64,000 nucleotides of DNA from Gonium pectorale (GCA_001584585.1 LSYV01000003.1:4129150-4193149), one strand, 5' to 3'; numbered from the stretch's first letter, positions 1 to 12,758 are shown. The notes: generated by a model from the letters alone, not told the origin. Numbers and translations: made by a program.

Positions 1-3000
1 GTTTGGCCCAACCATCCAGTTCGGCTACGGTCCCTCTGATTCCGCCGGCTGTAGCGCTTCTATGTGGGGCAGATGTGCCGGCACAGCGGGCGGCTGGAAG
101 TGCAGAGGTGCGGCCTGCAGTGGAGCCGCAGCCGCACCGCCCGAGCTTCCAATGTCTGGGGGCCGCCACAGCATGGCGGCATTGGGGCCGCCAGTCGCTG
201 CGCCGACGACACCCATTTCTCCGGCAGGCAAGGCCGACGCCGCTGCGGCTTGCTGCTGTATGCTGGCCGCCGCTTGTAGCTGCAGCTGGCCCAGCGCAGC
301 CAAGTTGAAGGGCGGCCCAGGCAGGGGCAACGGGGCGGGGGCCCCGCTGCCCGCTTGCAACTGTCCACCACTATATCAGCATCAGGGCAGCGCGCACCGC
401 ACCTGTGAGATGAGCGTCAGCTCCCACAGCTCCGACCCCTCCTCGTGCGCCACATCCACATTGTAGGTGGCCACCACGTTGGGGTGGGGGCTGGCCAGAA
501 CGCTGATCGCCGCCTCGTTGACCACGCGCCCGTGCTGCTCCAGCGCCAGCGCCTCGGTGCCGGGGTGGTCGGCACGGCCGCTCACGCCGGCCTCGGCGGC
601 GGACTGGGAGGCCTGCGGGTGCAACGGCGTATATTTGGCATTAGGCGAGGGCCAAGAACCAGCGTTAGGAAGTTGGAGCGCCGGGATGGCATCAGCTGAG
701 GGAGCTGTCGTTGCTACGGACGGCTCTGTAACTCCTTTGTTGCACCAGGGTTGGGGCCCGGCCACGACGGCAGCGCCTGCTAGTGGTGTGCACAGCAACT
801 CGGCCGGCAACGCACACCAAGAAACCCACCGCCGGTTCGCCGGGTCCAGAGCTCCCGGCTCGTCCCCGACCAGCCAGCACCCAGAGCGCTGCGCCCGTGC
901 CGCAGCGCACACGAGTTGCTCGCGGCACACTCCGTACACAACGTACTCACCGTACACAACGTACACGAGCGATGCGCCCATGTGCACACCTACACGGACA
1001 CGCTTCCTTGTGCCATCCCGCCCCGCCCCGCCCTGCAGCGCCCAACAACCCCACCCCCGATTCGCACCTTGGCACGCAGCCGCAGCCTCCTGACGGCCAC
1101 CGGCAGACCCCGCCAGCGGCCCCGAAACACCACGCCGCGGCTGTCGCGCGCCAGCTCCCCAGTCAGCTGCAGCACGCGGTCGGCGCCGGCCCCCACGCCG
1201 ACGCCCCTGCCGCCGATGCCGCAGCCCCTGCCGACGACGCCGCAGCCGACGCCGCCGACGCCCGCGCTCGCGCCGATGCTGCTACCCCGGCCTAGGAGGT
1301 CCCCAAGGCTGATGGGCTGGTCGAAGGGCGACCCGTGAATGCCAGACGTTCCACTCGGCCAGCTACCGCCGGCGCCGCCGCCGCCGCCACCAGCTTCACT
1401 GCCGCCGTCGGCGCCGCTCCACAGAGCGTCGCTGCCCAGCTCCTCCCGCATCGCCGCATAGTGGTTGTGCAGCTCCTGTGCTATCGCCCGCACAATGCGC
1501 CGCTCAGGCAACCCCTGCAGGCCCCGCTGGGGCGGTCCACCCCGCGGCTGCCCGCCTCCCTGGCTGCCCGTCCCCGCCTCCAATCCGGTCGAAAGCGCCG
1601 AGTGCAAGCGCGCCGGCGGCCCTGGCTCCGGGTTCGCCGCCGCCAGACCTGCGGAAGGGCCGCCCGAACCGCTGGTCCTGCACCCGAGCGCCGCGGGGCT
1701 TTGCAGGACGCTGATTTTCTTGAGGGGCTCGGAGGAGCTGGCCGCGGAGGGCGTCGCGCAGGAGGTGGGGGCGGGGGATGCGGAGCCACGCGAAGCGAGC
1801 GAAGCGTGACCCGTGGGTCTGAAACCCGCCCCCTCTCCCAGCCTGTCATCCTCGAGCACCGACGCATTTGCTGACAGCTGGGTCGCCGTGGCCAGCATGG
1901 CGGATTCGTGCGTGCGGCCGGGAGAGGGAGAGGGAGGCCTTGCCTCCGGCGCCGCAGCCTCAGGCGCCGCCGCCGCCGCGGCGGTCCCCTCAGCGGTGGC
2001 CTCCTTCTCCTGGTCCTGCTGATAGCAGCACGACCGCCTCCTCCTCCTCCTCCTCCAGAGGACCACAGTGGCCACCGCCACGCAAACCAGGAGCACCGCA
2101 ATAGCACTGGGCACAGCGGCCGCCACGGCGTTGGTTGGGGTCGACGTCTTACTCGTTGTAGGGGTGATGATGGTGGTGGTGGTGGTGGTGGTGGCAGGAG
2201 CGGTGGGGGTCATTGGGGACGTGCGTCCCCTTGGGAGAGCACCCGTGGGGCTGCTTGGGGGCCTGATGGGCAGATCGGTGTCAAGACGGCTTGGGGGGCC
2301 GGAGGGCGGGGGCGCCAAGGACGGGTTCACGGGGAGAAGCGTGACGATCATGCTTTCGGGCAGGGAGCTCGTTGTTGGCGCCGGCGTCGGTTGCGACGCC
2401 GCCTGGTCGGCCCCGGTGTCGGTGCGGTCCGGCAGCGCCTGTACCGCCTTGCGGTAATCAATCGGCAACGTCAGCCCCGTCGCCACGGCCATGTCTCTGA
2501 CCACCTTCGACTTTGGGACCACGGACGTGATGGTTACGTTGGTTCCGAGCAGACCGCACCAAGAGAACGTCTCGAAGACCATGCGGATGATGTCGCTGCC
2601 ACCGCCTGGCGCGTCTCCGAGGCTGCCGCCGGCAGCAACAGCGGCGGCGAGCTGCCGCTGTTCTGCTGCGCCGCCAGCGAGGCTGGAGTCACGCAGCATG
2701 GTGCGGGCAGCCAAAGCGACCCATGGGTCGGTGACAACGGTGGTGTCACCCGCAACCCATATGGACGCCAGCGCGACCGCCTCTGGTCGCGGAACCACCA
2801 ACACAACCGAGTCGAGGTAGACGGGGAAGGCGTTGGCGGTAGCGGCGCCGGCGGCGGGGGCAGCGGCGCCGATGGCCTCGCTGGCGGTCAAGGAGATGGC
2901 GGGACGGCGGAAGTCGAGGGCCCAAAGGCACGACGTGAAGTTGGTTAACCCCCGGGGCAGGCCCCCGGTCGGGTCCGTTCCCACGGATACGTTCCATGGG

Positions 3001-5920
3001 AGTGAGAATAAAGCGGGCGGCGGCGGCGCGGTCGAGGATGGAGGCACCAGCGGGTGCGGCGGCGGCAGAGGCTCCTGCAGCTGCTCCTGCTCCTGCCCCT
3101 GCCGCTGCCCCTGCAGGAGAGCTCGCCGGCTGCACCCCTCGGCCAGCGTGCTGCCGCGGCCCCCAGCTCCGCGCGCTTCCTCCGCTCTGGTCGCTCTTGC
3201 CGGGCCCCCCTGCGACAAGCCCCGGAGCCTCCGTCGCCACAGCCGTCGCTGCCCGACAGACCCGCCAAACACCTCAGCGCCATCTGCACCCTCGCTAAGG
3301 GGCTCAGAAACCAAAGGCTCCTCCCCACTGCTGCCCGGCGGCGCCTGCAGCGGCTCGTCGGACGCAGCCACGTCGCTGTACCAGTCGGTGAAGGCAGCTG
3401 GGGGCTCCCACGTTGGTGTCCCCGGCGTCGGCAGTACGACGCCTGTGCCCCCCACGATCTGGGGCTCCGGTTCGTCGTCCCCGTCTGACTGCACGGAGCC
3501 GTCATCCGGCGTCCCACCGCGGTCGCCGTCGCCGCCATTGCCCCCGGCAACATCCCCGCCGCCGCCATCGCCGCCGGCACTGCCGCCGCCAGCCGCCGTC
3601 ACCGCCAGCGCCGCCGCCAGAGGGTGCAACCCCGCCGCCGGCAGGCCCACCAGCGTTACGCCGCGCAGTGTCAGAGACGCGTCGGGCAGCCGCAGGTTGA
3701 CGGTGGCCGGCATTTGACGCAGGTTCATGACGCGCATGCGGAAGGGGTCTCCCACGATGACCGACCCGCGGGTCAGCACGGCCTGGCGCTCGGCAAAGTC
3801 GTAAGCAATCGGGTCGTCAGGTGCAACGTACAGCGTTAAGTCCTCAGTCAGTATCTGGCGGCTCTGTGCGTCAGCACCGACCCCCGGCGATATAGCGTAC
3901 GGACTTGCGGGGTCGTGAATGGCGCCAGAAGCGCGCAGCTCCGTTGCATCCCACCCGGGTGGCGGCCCCACGAAGCCCCGCCACGGCTGCAGCGCGCACA
4001 GCGGCTCGCGTCGCCAGTCGTATTGCGGCGCGAGCCACCTCCCCAGCGGCAGCGGAGCTGCCTGCTCCGATGGCGGCCGCGGCGGCGGCGGCGCCACGCC
4101 CGCGTACGGCAGCGGTATGATCCGTACGTCTTCGCAGGCGATCTGTCGTCCGAACGACACGGCGTCGGCGATGACGAGGGCCCCTTCCTGGGACGGCAGC
4201 CTGGTGAGGTCTGCGCTGGCGTTCCAGCTGCCGACGACAATGCCGTCCTGCCAGGACGTATGGGTACGGTGAGGCGATCAACGGCGGGGGGGGGGCAATG
4301 GCGCGAGCGCAGGGTATGCACGGTTGTGCCGGGTGCGGTCACTGGGCCCATGCGGAATTTGTTTTGTTGTGAACGGAACAGCAGCGACGTTACTATCCAC
4401 ACAGGCTTCACTGCTGTGACGTGTTCCAGCCAGGCCCGTGCTTGTAAAGCTCTTGTAAGGGGCTCTGCATCTGCTGCCAGCCCGCCGACTCCGCTGAAGG
4501 CATGGTCCCCTCACCCACCACACCCACTCACCGCCCCTTCCCACACGGCGTCGCCCGACGAGAACAACCCGTTCCACACGGCGCACAGCGGCGGGCCCGG
4601 CGCGGCGTCCTCGCCGCCGGCGTCCGCGCGCCACGCGCCCGCCGGCGCCGTGGGCGCCGGCGCCGGGGGATCGAACGGCACAGCGGGTGCCAGCGTGTCG
4701 TAGCACAGCGTGAGCACCTCCGTCGCCGGCACCGTCACGGTCACCCGGGTCAGCGCCAGCCGCCTCCGGACGCGCGAGCCCAGCACGCGGCGCGGGAAGT
4801 CGAACGTCCACACCGGCACCCGCAGCAGGCCGTACGGGTAGGCCAGCCCGGGCCCGGGCGGCGCCCCCACCAGGTGCAGGTCCTGCAGCTGCACCCGCGA
4901 CTCGTCCAGCAGCTGGATCATGCTGCTGGTGCCCGTGAGGTCCAGCGTGATGCCGAGGCCCCGCGCGCCGGCGAGCACGAGCAGGGCCCGGTAGGGGAGG
5001 GCCAGCCGGGCCCGGAGCTGCGCCAGCGTCGGCGCCGGCGGTGGCGACGGCCCGTCGCCGCCAGCGGCGCCGAAGCCGGGCTCGAGGAGCGTCATGTTAC
5101 GGGTGAGGTAGATGTAGATGGAGGCCGCGGGGTCCAGCATAGGCTCCATGAACAGCGAGTGGGCGCGTTGCAGGGTCGCCAGGACCTGGCTGCCCCGCTC
5201 CGCGGCCGCGGCGATGCACGGCAGAGGGGGCCCCACGCCCGCGCACATGACTTCCACGCCGTATGCTTCGATGGAGGGGACGGAGTGCGACGGCCGATAC
5301 GGGATGGAGAGGACGCCGGGCTGCGTCACGACAAAGTGCGGGCCCGGCGAGGCCCCGCAGGCGTACATCTGGTGCATGGTCAGCGCGCGGCAGCTGGGCA
5401 GGATGATCCGGATGTTGCTCAGGACGAGCCGTGCGCCGGGTGCTAGCTGGAACGCGCGCAGGGCCAGGAAGTCGGCATCGGCGAGCGGGTAGGCGGACGG
5501 CAGCTGGTCGCCGGAGATGCTCAGGTCGCGAAGGGTGAGGGTGACGTTGGGAGCCACGGCAAAGAGTCCCGCGGCGGGGGGCAGGTCGAGAGTCGTGGTC
5601 GGGGAGCCATTCAGGGCCGGGGGCGCGCCGAGGACGGTCATGGACGACGCCACGATTGAAGCTGGGCCAGGCGCCAGGCTGAAGCTCCCAGCCGCAAGCG
5701 CACAAACCGCTCCGGGTGATGAAGTATTGGCACAGCCCGCTGTAAGTAAATCTCCGGGTGGAATGAGGCGCGTCTGGGAGTCTGCATGACCACATAGGAG
5801 ACTGGCCCACAGCACAGCTAGACATGGAGCAAAGGTGCTGCGTGCTCTGCTCATTATGCTGCTTGCCCTCAAGGGCCACGATATGACCGACAGGAGGGCA
5901 ATAACCAGAAGAAACGCCAT
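1..5920 (-). CDS. Receptor-like transmembrane protein kinase (possible pseudokinase), 3' end outside window
   Basis: Exons in gene order: 5920-4532, 4247-1068, 612-403 and 360 to beyond the left edge; all junctions are GT-AG and phase 0. The start at 5920 gives a hydrophobic leader; an in-frame ATG at 5854 (MSRARSTF...) gives a more typical signal peptide and is equally possible. About 1,250 residues of ectodomain follow, with short beta-helix-like stretches (LTLRDLSISG, VQLQDLHLVG, LTLRGVTLVG). One transmembrane helix (2062-2133) ends in a polyarginine stop-transfer. Then comes a Ser/Pro/Gly-rich cytoplasmic linker and the start of a kinase domain at 1178-1075 (GVVFRGRWRGLPVAVRRL). Exon 3 carries the alpha-C glutamate and the HPNVV motif (NEAAIS...HPNVVATYNVDV) seen in TKL-like kinases of Chlamydomonas. 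The VAIK lysine is arginine and the glycine loop is degenerate. Later kinase motifs are not visible; exon 4 is low-complexity and its reading frame meets a stop at 25-27 unless another intron intervenes. Ligand and substrate are unknown. Confidence 0.8.
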
Positions 5921-6201
5921 CGCTGTTAATCCATTGTAACTTCACTACCTAACGCTTCCGAACCAGCAGCAGCCGCTCCCTACACGAGGGAGCGGCACGC
6001 TCCGGCCCGGAGTCCAAGTTTGGGTCAAGCCAATCCATGCATGTGGGAAACATGAGGCATAAGGCACGGAATCGTTACATGACAAGTGTGCTACCGTATG
6101 TTACGCTTGCTGTTGGGGAGCGTTTCAGGGCTTGAGGAATGATGATTTCTGAACACTTTAAAGGGTCCAAGTTAGCCGTCTAATAGTGGTCTTCCAGCGG
6201 G

Positions 6202-6233
6202 CATTGCAAGTACTGTACATTGCAAGTACTGTG
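6202..6233. repeat. 16-bp direct tandem duplication
   Basis: The unit CATTGCAAGTACTGT plus one variable base occurs twice back to back, in otherwise unique intergenic sequence upstream of the kinase gene. Confidence 0.85.
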
Positions 6234-7272
6234 CATTTGTACGGAAATAACCAGAGAGTCGTTGACAACCAGTCCAGTACGGGTTTCCGGCGCGTTTCCT
6301 GTATTCATGAGGTACGCAGCAATCGAATTCCACGCGGATGCGACGAGCGGTGGCCATGTACCTATGTTCGTATGTGGGAGGAAAGACTCGCTTTGAAACA
6401 CTGAAATTGTGTTTGGTTATACGTCCCACACACCGCAAATTACAATTGATCCCATGGTGAGCGCTCAATTCTTACGTCGGGTCCTTCCGATGTGCCTGGG
6501 GAAGCATGGAGGTAGCACTGTCTTGCAACTTCACCTGATAAGTCGCCCCTTGTCATCCCAGAGGAGCCTCTCACCGTTCAGATGAACCGTGTGTCTACGC
6601 CTGCCTCCAGGCACGGTAAGGTGGGAAGGGGGGCGTCAAGCGTGCGCAGACAATGGCGCGTTAGGTGGCTTGCCACCCGACGATCGACCCAGCCTGCGGC
6701 CACAGGAAGCCTTGTGTCACGTGCACCGTCATCTGCGGAGCCTGGCGGAATCCGTACGTGTCCTGTACGTGGCTGGCCTGGCTGCCGTCACACGCTGGGA
6801 GGGAGTCAGGATGCTATTAGTAAGGCACTTGTGTAATAGTCATCCTACATGCCCTAGCAAGCCCTGACATGCCCATTTCGTGCGTGGACATGTCCAACTG
6901 GCAGCGCAGCCTAAACAGCTAACGTACCTCTAGGGTGATAGATCCGTTCAGGATTTGCCATTAAGTGCACATGGGTGGGGACTCGGGGGCAATCTGTTAC
7001 CAACCCACCTTTCCTTGATAATCCTTACCCTCTTCTTTGTTTCCAGGTCTAAATCGTATCGCTGTTTGTCAGGGAGCCTGCCTCCTCTGGTTCTGACCAG
7101 GGGCTCCGAGTCCTGGCAACCCGACGCTAGTCGGCTGGCGGCAGGCAACACGAGCGACCCACCGACCCACAGAGCGACTCACCGGGCGGCCGTGCGGGCG
7201 AGCTGGCGCCGGTACAGTACATGTGCAGTTCGGCCGCACTGTGCTGGTGTGCGTGAATACCGGTACGTTTGA

Positions 7273-7352
7273 CAGAAAAGGAAACAGGACACAGGGGAGC
7301 TACCTCTGCGAACATACACACCCGAAGGTGCGACGTTTCCAATAGGGCGCCT
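7273..7352 (+). repeat. Diverged fragment of dispersed repeat family A
   Basis: The sequence around 7323-7347 (CCCGAAGGTGCGACGTTTCC followed by AATAGGG) matches the core of the family A copies at 30007-30124, 30803-30915 and 33652-33768. The preceding AGAAAAGGAAAC...GGGAGC resembles the family's A-rich 5' part. The 3' end of the element (TGTGACGTTCGTC) is missing. It lies in intergenic DNA. Confidence 0.7.
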
Positions 7353-8127
7353 GGGTAAAAGGCACGGCGGTCAAAGGAGACGAGCAGACGGGACCTTGAG
7401 TGCAGGTTATAGCAAGTCCACCTCTGCTTTCACCCGTTGTACCACGTTGTTCAGGGTGCCAGCACTCGCCAGCAAAGTTCCCCAGCATGCTGCCTGCCCT
7501 AGCATTCAACGCCTTGGCCCTGCGGGCGGGAGGAATTACGCACCTCCTCGGGTTCCTCGGTCGGTTGCCGCGAGCGAAGGGGGACGGGCCACAGCCCGCC
7601 AAAACGTATGCCCGGTGCCTCATGATGTGTGTGGACCATGACACTATGCTTTGATTACGTATGTTCATATACTTCCAAAGCTACGCAAGGGCCCCTCTCA
7701 GCAGCGCTGCATTCCTAGTTTGCGCCTGCCGCCCCGAACAACACGGCGGGCCCTCCCGGCGACACACGCGCCAGCTGGGAGGCGGTGCCCAGGGGGGCTG
7801 TATACAGTTCCGAGAGCGGCATTGGCACCGATGCACCCGGGCGGGGCTCGACCGCGTCCGCTGCGCTGAGTTGGTACCGCAGGTTACGGACCCGGGACGC
7901 ATACGCACGCCTAGCCCATCGCAGCTGCAAAGGCCATGTGCCATGGCGCCAAGCGTGGCCAGCCCTACCGTAGGCCGCCTTCCACCGCCCCGCCCTGGGG
8001 TTGCTTTCTCGAGGTGTCCAACACCTGAAGCGGCAGACAGGAGCTGCCCGGATGTCCACACGCGTCCGGGTCGCCACACACGCGGCCCCTGCCTGCCCGC
8101 TTGTCCGCGTCCCCCCCTAAGGAACAC

Positions 8128-11100
8128 TCAGTCGAGCTCGTTCAAACAATCCCCGAACGACCCGCCCACGGCGCCGTGGCCATCGCGATTGCCCGTGGAC
8201 GGTGTCAGGACCCCGTCACCGTCCGTCCCTGTGCTGCCGCGCGCTGCTGTAGCGCCGCCGCCGCCATTCTGTAGCATCGAGCCCGCGCCGGGTACCCGCG
8301 GTGATGCAGCCTCCGCATCATGCCCCTTTCCGTGACCCGCGCCGGCGCCGCCGCTGTCGCCGCCGTTAGAGGGCGTGTCCGCAGCCGCCGACCCCACAGA
8401 TGGCTGCTCCTCCTGCTGCTGTTGTTGCTGCTGCAGTTGCTGTTGCCGCCACGCCTCGGCCAGCTTGGCGCATTCCTTCTTGTGCCCGTCCCTCCAGTGC
8501 GTAGACTGCGAGAAGAAGAGGGATGTGGACGAGTGGAACATCAGGATGGGCAAGGTAACCACATTCGAACCTTGGCTTAGACAGGTACAGCCCGCTCTGC
8601 TAGGCCGCTAGGTCGGCTCCCAGACGCCAGTGCAATGCCCGGCGCAACATCTGGGCTCCCCATGCAAGCCCAAGCGCACATGCCGGGGCTCCGGGGCGCA
8701 ACATCTGGGCTCCCCATGCAAGCCCAAGCGCACATGCCGGGGCTCCGGGGCGCAACATGGCAACAATGACAGGGACAGAGTCCATATCCAGTCTCGCCTC
8801 TCCGTGAGAGGACTCCGTCTCGTACCTGGCAGTGCGCCGAGCAGTAGAGCACGCTCTTACAGGCACCACAACGCTTGAAGCCGGCGCCGGCGCCGCCTCC
8901 GCCCTGCTGCAGCGCCGCCACGCCCTCCCGTTGCAGACAGGACGGGTTGGAGCACTTGCGGCCCAGGGCCGCCGTGGCCCCCTCCAGCTGCACCGCTGCG
9001 CGGCTGCGCGCCACGCCGGGATTCTCGCCCATCGCCCGCAGCTGGGCGCGCCGCGCCTCCTCCTCAGCCGCCTGCGCCGCCGCCTGGGAGGGCGCGGGGC
9101 CCCGCACAGAGCAGGCCGTGCGTTTGGACATAACTTGAGGGCACAACCGGATATGCATCCCCTCCGCCGCACCTCTAAGGGCACTAGACAGCTGGGGACC
9201 GATGCCGTGGGCTGCACTGGGCCGGGAGGCGAGGTGAGCGGCCCTTTTGGATGCACGGCTCGCCTCCCGGGTGGCTGTCCCTCGGCGGTCAAGAGCGCAG
9301 AGCGGCCGCGCGCGTGCTACCTCCCGGCGGGCCCGGTCAGTAGGAGCTGGCACGACGTGTGTCCATATCCGGGACCGGGTCGGTTGGATGGTCACACACA
9401 GCTGTGATCGCCGCGAGACCCCCGAAGGCGCGTTCGTCATGGCCCCACCCCACCCCCACCTGGTCGGCCGCGTTCCGATGCGCGCCCTTGAGGGCAGCCT
9501 GCATGTTGAACCCGGAGGCCCGGCCGCTCGCCGCCCCACCACCCGGCGCCGCGCCAGCCTCCCCGGCGGGCCCTCCGCTGCTGCCGCTGTCGGGCCCCGA
9601 GCTGCTGCCCGACGAGGCGCCTGCGTCTCCGGCGGACGCACCGCCGCCGCCGGGCTGCGGCTGCAGGTCCGCCGCTGTCACGTGCCGCCGTGGCGTCACA
9701 AAGGCCGCGAACGCCTCTGGCTGCTCGGCAGCGCGGCCGCACGAGCCGGCGCTGCCGCTGCTCGCGGCCTTGGGCGACCGCGCGTCGAACCAGTAGTCGT
9801 ACTCTGCACGAGCGTCTACAGGCGTCGGCGCCGCCGCAGCGGCGCGGTCCGCCTCCGTCGGCCTCGCCGCCGCCACCGCCGCCGCCGTGGCGGAGTCCTC
9901 ACCCGGCGCCAGGAGCAGCAGCAGCTGCAGCTGCCCCTCCGCGCCGCCCACCACCAGGGCCAGCTCGTTCAGGGCCATCGATGTTACCTGCCACCCCAAC
10001 CGCGCGATTGAGAGGAGCTGCCCCGTCGACGACCACAGTTTGACGCAGCCGTCCGCTCCGCCTGACGCGATCTGGCCACGATGCGGCAGGCACGCCACGG
10101 CGCCAACGGCGCCGGCGTGGTAGCCGCGCCAGTGCGAGACGGGCGGGTCTCGCTGCGCCGCGTCCGGCGGCGGCGGCTGCGGCTGCGGACCGTAGCCCTG
10201 CAGGAGGCCCCACACCCAGACCTGTGCGGGGGGTAACCGGGTGGTTGGGGGTGGGTGGGGGGTGGAGGAGGGGTGGGGGGGAATTGGGGGGAGGGGGGTG
10301 CAAACAAGTGCGAGGGGGGGCAAGTTGCAAGGAGCAGCACACGGCACGGCACCCGCACGTACTGCAGCTGCCCCTGCCGCGCGTCCCGCGCGGGCGCAGG
10401 GCGGCGCGCCCCGTTTCAACCGCTGCGGCGCACTGGGCTCTTCGACCCTCGCCTCCGCTGAGCTGTCTGGCTCGAGCGTGCCGGCGTTGCCCGGCTGCTT
10501 GCCACTCTGGCCCGACTGCTTGCCGCCTCCCTCTACCCTTCAGCGATGTGTCTATACACCACCAACCACGCGCCAGCCAGGCCCGGTCCCATGCCCTCCC
10601 GCCGACCGGCTCTCGGCCCTCATTCCGAACCCTTCGCGCCCACGGGCCCTGCCCCCGCCCCCGCCCCTGCCCGCACCATTCCGTCCTCGCAGCCCATCAC
10701 CACCACATCCCCGTCGTAGTCGCAGCTCAGCGGCCTGGCCACCCCCTCCAGGTGCTGCTTCACGCCGGGGATCTCGCCGCCCATGCGCTGTATCGGGTGC
10801 ACCTGCGGAACCGGAACGGGGCACCCGAAGCGACGTCGGGTGGGCGCAATCGGGGTTACACGTCAGTGGTTAGGGTGTGTTCTGAAGGGGTCTCTGGAGA
10901 CAAGCCCACAGCGCGTGGGCAAGAGATCGTCGTGACTGCGGGTGGCGGCGCGACTCAGGCTCTCCTCCGCAGCCCGGCGCCCTCCCACCAGAAACCACGA
11001 CATGTGCGAGAAGCCCTCCCCACCACCACCGCCGTCCAGAAGGCGGCCCCTGCGCCGCTGCCGGCCCGCTGCGACCCGTGGGTCACTTCCCTCCATGCCG

Positions 11101-12758
11101 CCCCCGCACTCACGTACTGCAGCAGCGGGTCCCGCCCCGGCAGCCACGACACGATCAGCAGGTGCCCCTTTGCCAGGCAGGTGTGCAGCGCGTTGGCCGC
11201 CAGCACGGCGTCGGCGGGCTCGGGGGCCCCACCGCCTCCGCCGCCTCCACCGCGGCCCAGCGTGCCTATTATCTTGGCATCACTCTGGGGAGTTGAGGAG
11301 GCCGGAAGGGTAGGTCGCTGCGGCACTAGGAGGTGGGTGGGGCCAAGAGAAGGGCGTGCTACCGCCAGCCCACCACAACCGGCCGCCGCCGAGACCCCCA
11401 GCACGGCTCACCATGCGCCAGGCGCTGACGCGGCCGTTGCCGCGCGTGTGCACCACCATCATGCAATCGCCGCCGTCGCCGCCGCCGCCGCCGCCGCCGC
11501 CGCCTGCGCCGCCGCCGCCACCCCCGCCGCCGGGTCCTGCCGGCCTCAGCGGCCCCAGCCGCACGCACTGCACGGGCAGGCTGTCGAGCTGCAGGTCCGG
11601 CACGAAGAACTGCGTGAAGGTGGCGTCGGCGGCCGACTGGCGCTTCCAAACGCGGACGTAGCCGGCCGCGGTGCCGGCGGCGATGTAGGTGCGGGAGGCG
11701 TCCAGCGACGTGACGGGCGCACCCGCCTGCGGGCACCGCCGCGCGGGGAGTTGAGGGGAAAGGGGAATGAATAGCGACGAGCTGGGCGCCAGCAGCGTAT
11801 GTCCCGTCCCGGGTGGGGAATAAGGGTGGGGGCTGGCGCTTGGCAGGCACCCGGAGGGTGGAGCACGTGCTTAGGGTCGTTGCGGCATCCTCCCGTCCCG
11901 TCTGCCGTCCACATGGAACCGAGTGCGTACTTTCCATCCCGTCCCGCTGAGGTCCGTCCACAACCCCCGCTGCGGCCCCCCATCCCGCCCCACCGTCAGG
12001 GTCTGCTGCCGGGCCCAGGTGCTCGTGTCCCACACGCTGATGCGGCCGCTGCTGCTGGCGTCGGCGGCAACCAGCAGGTCGCCCTGGGGGGAGGGGACGG
12101 GGCGGAACGGGGCATCGCGGGTGAGGAGGACGGGCTGTACGACACGGGTGTCAAGCGGGGCGAGCGAGAGAGGACGGTGACAGCGGTCGGGGGCGGCGGA
12201 GGGAGCGGGCAGGGTTGGGTGGCGGGGTTCGGGTGGCGTTGTCACAGCGGCACAGGTGGTGCGTGGTGGGAACAGCTGCCAGGCGGCCACAGCAACGCTC
12301 GAGGGCGACACGCACCGTGTTCCTGGGAGGTGTCCGGACGGGCTTCCATCCGTACGGGTTTGCACCACACAAATGATTGGGCAGCAGCCTAGCTGTCTTC
12401 CGTCCGGCCGAACAAAGAATTTAAACTAGAAGCCCTTCGGGCGGGCATTTTTTGTCCGCTACCTAGGCGGAACCCCTTTCAGAGACTGGGCGCTTATCGT
12501 TGACGCCCCCCTTTTCCGGCCTTCATTCTTCGTTTGGGCCCGCTCCCAAAGGAGGTGTTTACCTTTCGATAGATAGCCAGTCTGTTGGAACGAGTTGCAC
12601 AGCGCGTCCGCCACAGGGCGCCTGGCAGGAGAGCCTGGCAACCCGCCCCAACCCCAAGTCCCCCGCGACTGATTGACTCGTACCTTTACTGTGCAGGCGA
12701 CGAACCGCTCCCCATCCACCTCTAGCAGCTGCGGCACCGGCTTGAACTCGGGTTCATC
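8128..12758 (-). CDS. WD40-repeat protein with C-terminal MYND zinc finger (first exon unresolved)
   Basis: Supported exons in gene order: 12758-12684, 12083-11994, 11726-11412, 11284-11114, 10802-10677, 10221-9460, 9083-8826 and 8505-8128, all phase 0 with GT-AG borders; about 725 residues. WD-type strands include GRISVWDTSTW, AAGYVRVWKRQ, NGRVSAWRM, CEDGMVWVWG and GGADGCVKLWS, so several blades of a propeller are present. The MYND finger is split by an intron: CSNPSC...CGACKSVLYCSAHCQ ends exon 9083-8826 and THWRDGHKKEC opens the last exon. The tail is Gln- then Gly/Ala-rich and ends at TGA 8128-8130. MYND fingers and WD40 propellers both bind protein partners; the role here is unknown. The start is unresolved: ATG at 13104 followed by a good donor (MRKGLVANLAG) is in the wrong phase for the next exon, and an open frame running back to 13232 has no conserved look. 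Confidence 0.78.
8643..8758. repeat. 54-bp tandem duplication inside the MYND-finger intron
   Basis: Two perfect 54-bp copies (8643-8696 and 8697-8750) are followed by the first 8 bp of a third. The array lies in the intron 8506-8825 that splits the two halves of the MYND finger. Identity of the copies implies a recent event or gene conversion. Confidence 0.95.
11757..11808 (+). repeat. Dispersed repeat family D, copy 1 (intronic, antisense to host gene)
   Basis: GGGGAATGAATA followed by GAGCTGGGCGCCAGCAGCGT and GTCCCGTC recurs at 46002-46056. This copy lies in the intron 11727-11993 of the WD40/MYND gene, on the strand opposite to the gene. Confidence 0.8.

Larger units (their letters stand above)
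5921..8127. other. Gene-free interval between kinase and WD40/MYND genes
   Basis: No reading frame here shows a recognisable domain or convincing splice structure. It holds a 16-bp tandem duplication at 6202-6233 and a diverged fragment of dispersed repeat family A at 7273-7352. GC content drops in 6000-6500. Since both flanking genes are on the minus strand, it should hold the promoter of the kinase gene (just above 5920) and the 3' UTR of the WD40/MYND gene. I see no TGTAA signal on the minus strand close to the stop at 8128. Confidence 0.6.

Noticed and set aside
7661..8335. 224-codon plus-strand frame before the WD40/MYND gene
   Set aside because: Pro/Arg-rich chance frame in GC-rich DNA, partly antisense to the last MYND exon.
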